A stretch of DNA of 13,514 nt from NCBI GenBank assembly GCA_016212745.1, contig JACRDX010000072.1, forward strand, positions 1-13,514. Reading direction: 5' to 3'. This document shows, piece after piece, positions 6,590 to 13,467 of this stretch. This DNA is from Candidatus Falkowiibacteriota bacterium. Lineage in GTDB: Bacteria; Patescibacteriota; Patescibacteriia; UBA11705; JACRDX01. Under the pieces are notes generated by a model that was not told the DNA's origin, searched no databases, and was given only the letters and a program-made list of their open reading frames with translations. The stretch's first letter is position 1. Every line of letters begins with the position of its first letter. The position numbers were made by a program, and so were the translations under genes.

Positions 6590-6973
6590 CTATTCAACGA
6601 CTTCGCTTGTCTTTTTGTCCATTTTGCAGGCGCCATTAAAAGTCGCGCCCTCGGCAATACTCAAATTACTCGCCTGAATATCACCGTCAACACGCGCCGT
6701 GTTCATCAATTCCAACCTGCCCTTTATCGTCATGTTGCCCTCAACGATTCCAGAAACAACGGCTGCTTCTGCTTCAACATTTGCGGTCACTTTTGCATGG
6801 TCTCCAACCTTTAAAAATTTTCCTGTTTTGACGCTGCCTTTTACCTCTCCTTCAATTACAATGTTGCCGTCGCTGCTCAAATCTCCCTCAATTTTGATCG
6901 CGCGTCCAATGATTGTGTCCTCGCTACTGTCACCTTTAAAAAATTCCTGCTCCGTTTGAGTGGTTTTAAACAT
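6590..6973 (-). CDS. Bactofilin (polymer-forming cytoskeletal protein)
   Basis: A 127-aa protein with the bactofilin domain at about residues 19-116. It shows the regular beta-helix pattern of short repeats with Gly and hydrophobic positions: TIIGRAIKIEGDLSSDGNIVI, then EGEVKGSVKTGKFLKVGDHA, VTANVEAEAAVVSGIVEGNM, and RVDGDIQASNLSIAEGATFNG. Bactofilins assemble spontaneously into nucleotide-free filaments, often under the membrane, and help with cell shape or envelope work. Both tails are short and charged, with no membrane helix, so anchoring must be through a partner or the short N-terminal tail (MFKTTQTEQEFFKG). The ATG lies 14 nt after the argS stop. A run of six G ends about 7 nt before the ATG and could act as a weak ribosome binding site. 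Confidence 0.93.
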   Translation of the reverse strand: MFKTTQTEQEFFKGDSSEDTIIGRAIKIEGDLSSDGNIVIEGEVKGSVKTGKFLKVGDHAKVTANVEAEAAVVSGIVEGNMTIKGRLELMNTARVDGDIQASNLSIAEGATFNGACKMDKKTSEVVE

Positions 6974-6987
6974 ATTTATTCGCCCCC

Positions 6988-8766
6988 CTACATCATTTGT
7001 ACATCTTTTATATTTAACAATCGCAAACCTTTTGTCAATACGTCTTTGACGTTATTTGATAAAAATAATCGTGCGCCTGCTAATTCCGGGTTCTCGCCAA
7101 TAACGCGGCATTTTTGGTAAAAATTGTTAAACAATTGCCCCAATTCTAACAAATATTTACACAAGCCACTTGGGTCTAATTCTGTTTTGGCTTTTTTAAT
7201 CGCATCATTAAACATTCCAATTTTTAAAACCAATTCGCGTTCAATATTCTCTGCCAACAACTCCAACTTGCAGCTCTTTGGTTTTAATTTAGCCGCAGCC
7301 GATTTTTCAAAAAGAGAATTGATACGCGCAATTGTATAAAGCACATATGGGCCGGTATCACCATCAAACGCAGTTGCTTTATTAACATCAAAAACAATTA
7401 CGCTATTATTTTCATATTTCAAAATCCAAAATTTTATCGCGGACAACGCAATCGTTTGCGCGATTTGTTCAACCAACTTTTGCGGCCAATCAGCGTGCCG
7501 TGTTTTTGTTTCATCTTTCGCCTTGTCCAACACTTCGTTAAACAACTTATCAAAAGAAACAACGTTCCCTTTTCTTGAAGCCATGGCGCCTTCTGGCAAA
7601 GTGACAAAATCATAACTAACATGCGCTTTTTCTTTTTCAGAATATCCCAGCAAATCCAACATCTTAAAAATCTGCTTTAGATATAAAGTTTGCCGAACAT
7701 CAACTACATAAATGGATTTATCAACTTTGTATTTTTCAAACTTTTTAATTCCCAGTGATAAATCTTTCGCGCCATATAGAACGTTTCCATCAGATTTTAT
7801 CAAAACCAAAACATCCAAACCATATTCTTGCAAATCAGCTATTAACGCGCCTTCGCTCTTTTTGATTTCTTTAATTTTCCCTTCTTTTATAATTTGTCCC
7901 AATAATTTACGCCCATTTTTTTCTTCTTCGCTTTCCCAAAACCATTTGTCAAACTTGTTTCCCAGCACTTTATAAATTCTTTCAAAATCATTCATGCTCC
8001 ATTTTTTTGTTTTTTTCCAAAGTTTTAGCAATTTGCGATCACCGCTTTCCAATTTACTTTGAACATCAGCGATTTCAACCATTAATTCTGGCTTTTCGGC
8101 TATCAATCTGACGGCTTCGGAATAAATTTTGCCCAAATATTCTGCTTTATTCTGGCCTTTTTCAACGACCAACTCTGGATTATTTCTTTCTAAATACCAC
8201 AAACACTTGGCAACATGGACTCCAGTGTCGCCAATATAATTCGCGGTAATCACTTTACTGCCGGTAGTGCGCAAAATATTAACCAGCGCCGCGCCAAGGC
8301 AAGCATTGCGCAAATGACCAACGTGAAATTCTTTATGCGTATTTGGCTGCGAATATTCAACCATCACCTTTTGCTGATCACCCTGAACCATCTTGCCCAC
8401 CCGAAGCCCCGCCAACGACGGGGCGAAGGGGGGTGAACACAAAATTTGTTCAAGCAACCATTTTCGCTTAAACGTAAAATTCACATACGGGCCAACGATT
8501 TCCGCGCGATCCACTACTCCGTTGTCATTTCGAACCTGCCTTGGCCCGCTACGCCATAGCGTTAGCGAGGCGAGCGGGTGAGAAATCCCTTGTAATATAT
8601 CCATTCCGATCTCTGCTGGCGACTTTTTAAATTTCTTCGCCAATCCAAAACACGGCAAAGCCAAATCACCCATTTTAATATCCGGCGGCAAAACAAAATC
8701 GCTTGCGTCAACCTCAAATCCAGCTTGTTGCAATAATTTTGCCAATTGTTCTTTAATTTTCTGCAT
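6988..8766 (-). CDS. argS: Arginyl-tRNA synthetase with two in-frame repeat-derived insertions
   Basis: Charges tRNA-Arg with arginine. The 592 aa include the N-terminal Add-1 domain (about 1-100), the class I signature SQPNTHKEFHVGH (139-151; HVGH as HIGH), the ArgRS form of KMSKS (MASRKGN), then the C-terminal DALR-type anticodon-binding domain with DGDTGPYVLYTIARINSL and a usual end (LRLLNIKDVQMM). Two stretches do not look like ArgRS. Residues about 59-82 (starting QGISHPLASL, ending VRNDN) and residues 111-123 (SPPFAPSLAGLRV) are encoded by GC-rich palindromes, described as separate features. Both lie between Add-1 and the catalytic core, outside the catalytic signatures, and keep the frame, so the enzyme is probably functional. 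The start is 1 nt after the tyrS stop. Identity is certain. Confidence 0.97.
   Translation of the reverse strand: MQKIKEQLAKLLQQAGFEVDASDFVLPPDIKMGDLALPCFGLAKKFKKSPAEIGMDILQGISHPLASLTLWRSGPRQVRNDNGVVDRAEIVGPYVNFTFKRKWLLEQILCSPPFAPSLAGLRVGKMVQGDQQKVMVEYSQPNTHKEFHVGHLRNACLGAALVNILRTTGSKVITANYIGDTGVHVAKCLWYLERNNPELVVEKGQNKAEYLGKIYSEAVRLIAEKPELMVEIADVQSKLESGDRKLLKLWKKTKKWSMNDFERIYKVLGNKFDKWFWESEEEKNGRKLLGQIIKEGKIKEIKKSEGALIADLQEYGLDVLVLIKSDGNVLYGAKDLSLGIKKFEKYKVDKSIYVVDVRQTLYLKQIFKMLDLLGYSEKEKAHVSYDFVTLPEGAMASRKGNVVSFDKLFNEVLDKAKDETKTRHADWPQKLVEQIAQTIALSAIKFWILKYENNSVIVFDVNKATAFDGDTGPYVLYTIARINSLFEKSAAAKLKPKSCKLELLAENIERELVLKIGMFNDAIKKAKTELDPSGLCKYLLELGQLFNNFYQKCRVIGENPELAGARLFLSNNVKDVLTKGLRLLNIKDVQMM
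8398..8435. repeat. GC-rich palindromic element inside argS (element 2)
   Basis: Inverted arms CACCC (8398-8402) and GGGTG (8431-8435) enclose a second stem GCCCCG (8406-8411) / CGGGGC (8419-8424) with a 7-nt loop; both inner sides are flanked by GAA. It encodes residues 111-123 of ArgS, just before the conserved KVMVEYSQPN strand, where ordinary ArgRS has a short connecting helix. The surrounding gene is AT-rich, so the block stands out in base composition. The core resembles the hairpin at 5574-5592. It probably belongs to a palindromic repeat family, but I see no exact second copy in the window. Confidence 0.65.
8522..8593. repeat. Palindromic element inserted in argS (element 1)
   Basis: The plus strand begins TTGTCATTTCGAA and ends GAGAAATCCCTTGT, enclosing a strong stem CCCGCT-a-CGCC (8545-8555) / GGCG-AGCGGG (8569-8578). 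The ATTTC and GAAAT near the ends are also complementary. The pattern 'GTCATTTCGA ... GAGAAATCC' matches, from memory, a palindromic repeat commonly scattered between genes in many bacteria. Here it lies in frame inside argS and encodes about 24 residues (59-82) with a low-complexity, non-ArgRS look. It is about 72 nt long, a multiple of three, with no stop in the argS frame. Confidence 0.7.
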
Positions 8767-8767
8767 A

Positions 8768-9955
8768 CTAAATAACTTTCACAAAAAATCTTTTGCCTTT
8801 TTGTATCACGTTTCCTTTTTTAACAACATCATTCAACGATTCAACAACCTTACTACCAATTTTAACCCCACCCTGCTCAACAGCTCTGCGCGCCTCTGAT
8901 TTTGAACTAACTAACTTCGCTGACACAAGCGCGTCAACAATATTCATGCCAGCAATTTTCGCGTCAGGCATTTTATCCGGCGTTTGTTTTTTTGAAAAAG
9001 TTTTAATAAAATTTTCCTTAGCCAATGCTGCCGCTTTTTCACCGTGATAAATTTTTACAATGGCCGCGGCTAATTCTAATTTTAAGTCGCGCGGATTTTC
9101 TCCGTCTGTCAACCGTTTTTTGTTTATTTTAAGTTGCTCCATGGAAACATCAGTTGCTAATTCAAAATATTTTATAATCAAATCGTCGGGAATAGACATT
9201 ACTTTCCCGAACATCTCATCCGAAGAATCCAAAAGTCCAATGTAGTTACCGTAACTTTTACTCATCTTTTTATTGCCATCAACGCCCTCCAACAATGTTA
9301 ACGTCATCACGCTTTGTCCTGGCTGATCATAACGTTTTTGCAGTTTCCTTCCCATGAGCATATTAAATTTTTGATCCGTACCGCCGATTTCAACATCTGC
9401 TTTTAACTCTACGGAATCATATCCTTGCATCAATGGATATAGAATTTCCTGCATTTGGATGTCAGCTCCGTCCCGTAATCGCTTCTGAAAATCGTCCCGA
9501 TCCAAAACACGCGCAACCGTGATCTTGCCCGTTAACGACATAAGAAAACTCCACCCTTTATCTTCATACCATTTGCTATTATAACGGAGCTCAACATTAT
9601 TCATATCTATAATCCTGCCCGCCTGCTTAATATAAGTTTCCATATTCTTTTTCACGACCTCGCTTGATATCATGGGGCGCGTTTCATTACGTCCGGTTGG
9701 ATCACCTATCATCGCAGTGAAGTCTCCTATCAGCAAAATTACTTGATGCCCTGCACCTTGAAATTGCTTAAGTTTACGGAGCGGAACCGCATGCCCAATA
9801 TGTAAATCCGGCGCCGTCGGATCAACACCAAATTTAATGCGCAACTTTCGTCCGCTTTCTAACTCTTTTTTCAATTCTTCATAGACAATTACTTCGTCCA
9901 CTCCGCGAGTTAAAAGTTCCTCTATCTTTTTTGCATCTGTGTTTATTTTGGGCAT
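8768..9955 (-). CDS. tyrS: Tyrosyl-tRNA synthetase (TyrZ-like type)
   Basis: Charges tRNA-Tyr with tyrosine in the cytoplasm. At 395 aa it has the normal length. Visible in order: FGVDPTAPDLHIGHAVPLRKL (42-62) with HIGH at 52-55; IGDFTAMIGDPTGR (76-89); LYPLMQGYDSV (172-182) and GGTDQKFNML (191-200), which build the tyrosine pocket; KKMSKSYGN (229-237), the KMSKS loop; and a C-terminal S4 RNA-binding domain from about 333 (NIVDALVSAKLVSSKSEARRAV...). The DPTAPDLHIGH form of the signature marks the TyrZ-like subgroup rather than the E. coli TyrS subgroup. The ATG is 6 nt after the valS stop and the stop 1 nt before argS, so three synthetases are co-transcribed. No T-box or other leader is present between them. 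Confidence 0.97.
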   Translation of the reverse strand: MPKINTDAKKIEELLTRGVDEVIVYEELKKELESGRKLRIKFGVDPTAPDLHIGHAVPLRKLKQFQGAGHQVILLIGDFTAMIGDPTGRNETRPMISSEVVKKNMETYIKQAGRIIDMNNVELRYNSKWYEDKGWSFLMSLTGKITVARVLDRDDFQKRLRDGADIQMQEILYPLMQGYDSVELKADVEIGGTDQKFNMLMGRKLQKRYDQPGQSVMTLTLLEGVDGNKKMSKSYGNYIGLLDSSDEMFGKVMSIPDDLIIKYFELATDVSMEQLKINKKRLTDGENPRDLKLELAAAIVKIYHGEKAAALAKENFIKTFSKKQTPDKMPDAKIAGMNIVDALVSAKLVSSKSEARRAVEQGGVKIGSKVVESLNDVVKKGNVIQKGKRFFVKVI

Positions 9956-9961
9956 AAATTT

Positions 9962-12900
9962 TTACATTAAATCTTTAATTTGTTCAAGAATCTTTTCTAA
10001 TTTTTCTTTTGCTTCTGTCAATCTGGTTTTTTCCGCGTCAACGACTTTTTCCGGCGCGTTTTTTACAAATTCAGCATTGCCAAGTTTGCGCTCCAACCCA
10101 GCAATATAATTTTCCAAATTATTTTTTTCCTTTTCTAATCGTTCTTTTTCTTTTTCAACATCAACCAATCCTGCAAGCAACATATAAATTTCAATTTTTC
10201 CAATAATTGCAGGGGCCGCTTGCTCAGGTTTTTTTGTGACAAAACGCAAATTTCCAACGCGCCCTAAGGTCATTATAATATCTTTGCTTTCAACCAATTT
10301 GCTTTCAACCAACTTGTCTGCGTTTTTAATTTCAATATCAACCTTTTTCACCGGCTCAACTTTATACTCTGCCCGCAAATTTCTTATTTTTGTCACGACA
10401 TCAACAATCACCGCGAATTCTTTCTCCGCTTTTTCATCAATCAATTTTTTATCTTGCACTGGCCACTTCGCAATCATTAACGTAGTCTTCATTCCCATTT
10501 CTTGCCAAATCGCTTCCGTAACAAAAGGCATAAAAGGATGCCATAGCTTAAGCAAATCCTTTAAAACATACATCAAAACCTGATCTTTTATTCTATCTTT
10601 TCTATTCTTAACAAATTCTAAATACCAATCAGCAAAATGGCTCCGCGTAAAGGTTCTCAATGAGCGCCCAGCATTTGAAAAATCATAATGCTCCAACTTT
10701 CCAGTAACTCCTTCGGACACCAACCCAAATTCGCTATGCAATTTCTCTTTATCAGACTTCAACCGATTAAAATCTGACAGAATCCACTTGTCTTCGAAAT
10801 GCACTGGATTTATTTTCGCGGTATCAATATTAACATCTTCAACCGTCATCAAAATAAATCGAGAAATATTCCACAATTTATTAACCAAATTTCTGCAACT
10901 TTCAACTTTTCCTTCATAAAATCTAATGTCATTTCCCGGCGTCGTGCCAATCAGCAACGAAAGCCGCGACGCGTCAGCCCCATATTTTTCAATCATATCC
11001 AGCGGGTCAATTCCATTGCCGCGCGACTTGCTCATTTTTTTACCATTTTTATCAAGCACCATTCCATGTAAATAAACTTTTTCAAACGGAATTTCAGCGA
11101 GCGCAAAAAAGCTCATCATCACCATTCGCGACACCCACAATGTGATAATGTCATAACCAGTTTCCAACATTTGCGTTGGATGAAATTTCGCGAGATCGCC
11201 GGGCTTATTCAGCGTTGAAAAAGTCCACATTCCTGATGAAAACCAAGTGTCCAAAGAATCTTCGTCCTGCTTCAGGTTGAACGAATCACAAGAGCAAACT
11301 GCTGGCGCTAATTTCACTCGCACGTCTTTCGCATTAGCCGGATATGTTAATTTATAAACTTCCAAATCGCCGCGCTTCGTATTAAATCCTTTTGCCACGC
11401 GAGCCACATCGCCATGCCCTACTGCCAAAATTTTCTTGCCCGGATATTTTTTAGCGACTTTATCAAGAAAAGAAAAAACACGCGTCTTTAAACTGTCAAA
11501 CGACTCAATGCCGTGCGGCGAGTCATAATGCCACTTCTCAAAATTATTCTCTCGGAACGTGCTAAATCCTGCGTCTGGCTTGCCTTCAAATTCGCCCACG
11601 CCAACTTCGCGCAAACGTTTATCAAAAATAATTTTTTTAATTCCTAATTTAGCAGCAACAATCTTTGCGGTTTCCTGCGCTCGCTTAAAATCTGACGAAA
11701 AAATAATGTCAATTTTTTCGGACTTCAACTCTTCCGCAACTGCGACAGATTGTGCTTTTCCTTTTTCAGTCAAACCATTGACCTGATTTTTTATATCAGA
11801 ATTTAATTTATCTTCCACATTACTTCGCGATTCGCCGTGTCGCAAAATAATAATTTCCGTGTTCGCTTTGTCAGTCACGTTAACTTCGCCGCATTGTTTG
11901 CAATACCAAACAGGAATCCTGTGGCCAAACCAAATTTGGCGGCTAATGCACCAGTCCTGCATATTTTTCATCCAATTCAAATATCTTTTTTTAAATCTTT
12001 CCGGAATAAATTCAATCGCGTGTTTTTCAGCGGCTTCAATTGCTTTTTCTTTCAAAGATTTGTTGCCCAGTTTTTTAATTTTTTTATCAACCGCCACAAA
12101 CCATTGCTTGCTTGGCAATGGCTCAATCGGAGTTCCGCAGCGATAACAAATAGACAAATTATTATCTATTTCTTCTTCCTTTTCCAATAAACCTTGCGAT
12201 TTTAATTTTTCAACAATTAACTCCCGCGCTTCTAAAACATTTTTGCCAGAATATTCGCCAAAATTTTCCGTAATTTTTCCATCTTCATCAATTACTTTTA
12301 TAATTTCCAAATTGTTCAGCCGTGCCATTTGCCAATCAACAATGGAATGCGCGGGCGTTACGCCGAGCGCTCCGGTGCCGAAATTCATATCAACCTGCCA
12401 ATCAGCGATAATTTTAATTTTGAGCGGCACACCGACAAAATCAACTAAAAATTCTTTGCCAATATATTTTTTATAGCGCTCGTCTTTGGGATTGACCGCA
12501 ACAGCTGTATCGCCTAATTTTGTTTCTGGCCGAGTTGTTGAAATTGAAATCGGAAAATTTTTATCGTATTTAAATGTATAAAATTTTGCTTTTTGCTCCT
12601 GATAATCAACTTCATCATCAGCCAAAGTTGAATGGCACCGCGGGCACCAGTTCACAACCCGCTCCCCGCGATAAATCACACCCGCGTCGTACATATCAAC
12701 AAACATTTTAGCGACAGCTTTGGTCCGCGTTTCATCCAGCGTGAACGCTTCGCGCGACCAATCCAAGGACGCGCCCATTTTTTTTGTCTGATGCAAAATG
12801 GCTGATTGCGTTTCTCGCAAAAACTCCCAAACTTTTTCCAAAAATTTTTCTCGCCCCAAATTATAGCGAGTCTTTTTTTCTTCTTTCCAAAGTTTTTTCT

Positions 12901-13186
12901 CAACCACATTTTGCGTGGCAATTGCCGCGTGGTCAGTTCCAGGCACCCACAACGTTTTGAATCCGCGCATCCGTTTGTAGCGAATAATCAAATCTTCAAT
13001 CGCCAAAGTCAACGCATGACCAATGTGTAATTTGGAGGTAATGTTCGGCGGCGGCAAAATGATTGTGTACGGCTTTGCATTTTTCGGCAAATTCAAATTA
13101 TCTGGATTAAAAAATCCACTTTTTTCCCAATCTCTATAAATTTTATCTTCAAATTCTTTTGGCTCGTACGCCTTAGACAATTCCAT
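9962..13186 (-). CDS. valS: Valyl-tRNA synthetase carrying an internal histidine-phosphatase domain
   Basis: Charges tRNA-Val. From the ATG at 13186 (MELSKAYEPKEFED) the protein has 1074 aa, about 190 more than usual. Seen in order: PPPNITSKLHIGHAL (45-59) with the HIGH box; VNWCPRCHSTLADDEVDYQ (178-196); the CP1 editing domain with STTRPETKLGD (216-226) and GTGALGVTPAHS (270-281); DWCISRQIWFGHRIPVWYCKQCGE (411-434); an inserted phosphatase domain (about 442-628); DTWFSSGMWTFS (646-657); GKKMSKSRGN (715-724); the anticodon-binding domain; and the C-terminal coiled-coil arm typical of ValRS (from about 1005, ending KILEQIKDLM). An in-frame ATG at 13315 would add 43 residues, but these translate the GGYNN array and the terminator and lie upstream of the promoter, so I reject it. 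It heads a six-protein operon. Confidence 0.97.
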   Translation of the reverse strand: MELSKAYEPKEFEDKIYRDWEKSGFFNPDNLNLPKNAKPYTIILPPPNITSKLHIGHALTLAIEDLIIRYKRMRGFKTLWVPGTDHAAIATQNVVEKKLWKEEKKTRYNLGREKFLEKVWEFLRETQSAILHQTKKMGASLDWSREAFTLDETRTKAVAKMFVDMYDAGVIYRGERVVNWCPRCHSTLADDEVDYQEQKAKFYTFKYDKNFPISISTTRPETKLGDTAVAVNPKDERYKKYIGKEFLVDFVGVPLKIKIIADWQVDMNFGTGALGVTPAHSIVDWQMARLNNLEIIKVIDEDGKITENFGEYSGKNVLEARELIVEKLKSQGLLEKEEEIDNNLSICYRCGTPIEPLPSKQWFVAVDKKIKKLGNKSLKEKAIEAAEKHAIEFIPERFKKRYLNWMKNMQDWCISRQIWFGHRIPVWYCKQCGEVNVTDKANTEIIILRHGESRSNVEDKLNSDIKNQVNGLTEKGKAQSVAVAEELKSEKIDIIFSSDFKRAQETAKIVAAKLGIKKIIFDKRLREVGVGEFEGKPDAGFSTFRENNFEKWHYDSPHGIESFDSLKTRVFSFLDKVAKKYPGKKILAVGHGDVARVAKGFNTKRGDLEVYKLTYPANAKDVRVKLAPAVCSCDSFNLKQDEDSLDTWFSSGMWTFSTLNKPGDLAKFHPTQMLETGYDIITLWVSRMVMMSFFALAEIPFEKVYLHGMVLDKNGKKMSKSRGNGIDPLDMIEKYGADASRLSLLIGTTPGNDIRFYEGKVESCRNLVNKLWNISRFILMTVEDVNIDTAKINPVHFEDKWILSDFNRLKSDKEKLHSEFGLVSEGVTGKLEHYDFSNAGRSLRTFTRSHFADWYLEFVKNRKDRIKDQVLMYVLKDLLKLWHPFMPFVTEAIWQEMGMKTTLMIAKWPVQDKKLIDEKAEKEFAVIVDVVTKIRNLRAEYKVEPVKKVDIEIKNADKLVESKLVESKDIIMTLGRVGNLRFVTKKPEQAAPAIIGKIEIYMLLAGLVDVEKEKERLEKEKNNLENYIAGLERKLGNAEFVKNAPEKVVDAEKTRLTEAKEKLEKILEQIKDLM
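11303..11863 (-). other. Histidine-phosphatase (phosphoglycerate-mutase-like) domain embedded in ValS
   Basis: Residues about 442-628 of ValS form a complete histidine phosphatase superfamily domain. The domain shows IIILRHGESRSN (445-456) with the phospho-accepting H450 in RHGE, FSSDFKRAQETA (496-507) with the conserved Arg, REVGVGEFEGK (526-536) with the acidic residue, and ILAVGHGDVAR (586-596) with the second catalytic His 591. All four expected active-site elements are present, so activity is likely; the substrate is unknown (the superfamily covers phosphosugars, nucleotides and phosphoproteins). The insertion splits the zinc-ribbon region of the synthetase: CKQC (429-432) lies just before it and CSC (631-633) just after. 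Both parts share one continuous reading frame with no stop, so this is a genuine fusion in this sequence. Confidence 0.93.
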
Positions 13187-13195
13187 ATCTATAAA

Positions 13196-13224
13196 ATTAT
13201 ACCAATTCATCCCAATTTTAGCAA
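13196..13224 (-). promoter_or_regulatory. Promoter of the valS operon (near-leaderless)
   Basis: On the minus strand the -35 is TTGCTA (13219-13224, 4 of 6 to TTGACA). A 17-nt spacer follows, then a perfect extended -10, TGGTATAAT, with TATAAT at 13196-13201. Only 9 nt separate the -10 from the ATG at 13186, so transcription should start about 0-4 nt before the start codon and the mRNA would be essentially leaderless. This agrees with the absence of a Shine-Dalgarno and supports 13186 as the start. The promoter begins 2 nt after the T-run of the upstream terminator. Confidence 0.8.
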
Positions 13225-13226
13225 AT

Positions 13227-13259
13227 AAAAAAGCTGTGATTTTGTTGCAATTCACAGCT
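13227..13259 (-). terminator. Intrinsic terminator ending the repeat-array transcript
   Basis: On the minus strand the perfect 8-bp stem AGCTGTGA / TCACAGCT encloses a 12-nt loop and is followed at once by TTTTT-A-TTT. The T-run exists only on the minus-strand side, so the terminator serves RNA coming from the right, that is, from the hairpin/GGYNN array or from a gene beyond the window. The stem is only moderately GC-rich, but the spacing to the T-run is ideal. Confidence 0.8.
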
Positions 13260-13271
13260 ATGCCTTCACAA

Positions 13272-13341
13272 AGGCCATACCCTACCATGCCTTGCCATAC
13301 CAGGCCCCACCTCACCGCACCAAGCCCAACCTCATCCTACC
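13272..13341 (-). repeat. GGYNN pentanucleotide array, copy 2 (14 units)
   Basis: Read on the minus strand from 13341 down to 13272, 14 consecutive 5-nt units start with GG and a pyrimidine: GGTAG, then (one deviating unit GATGA), GGTTG, GGCTT, GGTGC, GGTGA and so on to GGCCT. The first three positions are nearly fixed, the last two vary freely, and the register never slips over 70 nt. The last unit merges into a 5-bp hairpin (GCCTT/AAGGC, loop TGTG, 13262-13275) and then the terminator. It is not explained by coding: the 5-nt period conflicts with codon period, and the region lies upstream of the valS promoter. Possible roles, all inferred, include a structured RNA, a protein-binding array or a two-tier G-quadruplex. 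Confidence 0.85.
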
Positions 13342-13382
13342 ATAATTTGGTTGAACGCAGCAGCTCACACCACTCGCGTTCA
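13336..13382 (-). repeat. 47-nt hairpin repeat, copy 2
   Basis: Matches the copy at 13462-13508 at all but two positions, exactly 126 nt apart. On the minus strand it folds as outer stem GAACGC / GCGTTC (13353-13381), one unpaired G, inner stem AGTGGT / GCTGCT, and a GTGA tetraloop of GNRA type. An 11-nt linker, AACCAAATTAT, connects it to the first GGTAG of the pentamer array. In this copy two inner-stem pairs are T-G where the other copy has T-A, so the fold is kept. Confidence 0.85.
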
Positions 13383-13402
13383 AAAAGGACAAACAACTTA
13401 CA

Positions 13403-13467
13403 GCGCCACACCTCACCAAACCTCACCGGACCACACCTAACCTTACCTGACCAAACCAAACCCTACC
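13403..13467 (-). repeat. GGYNN pentanucleotide array, copy 1 (13 units)
   Basis: Read on the minus strand from 13467 down to 13403, there are 13 unbroken 5-nt units: GGTAG, GGTTT, GGTTT, GGTCA and on to GGTGT and a final GGCGC; 12 of them begin GGT. The two variable bases differ from those in the other array after the first unit, so the arrays are not simple copies although both hang on the same hairpin unit. A 21-nt linker (13382-13402, TGTAAG... to a T-run) separates it from the next hairpin. TTTGGTT inside this array is exactly complementary to AACCAAA of the linker in front of it. Confidence 0.85.

Noticed and set aside
6974..6987. Six-G run before bactofilin as a regulatory element
   Set aside because: Too short and isolated; at most a weak ribosome binding site.
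1099..12921. Many ORFs of 60-119 codons on the plus strand and in other frames
   Set aside because: They lie antisense to, or out of frame with, clearly recognisable genes, have no family features, and look like mirrored codon patterns of those genes.
13187..13315. N-terminal extension of ValS by 43 residues from the ATG at 13315
   Set aside because: The extra residues translate the GGYNN array, the terminator and the promoter; the usual ValS start and the promoter position both point to 13186.
13272..13467. Classical three-layer G-quadruplex
   Set aside because: The G runs are mostly GG, so at best a two-layer structure is possible; kept only as one option for the array.
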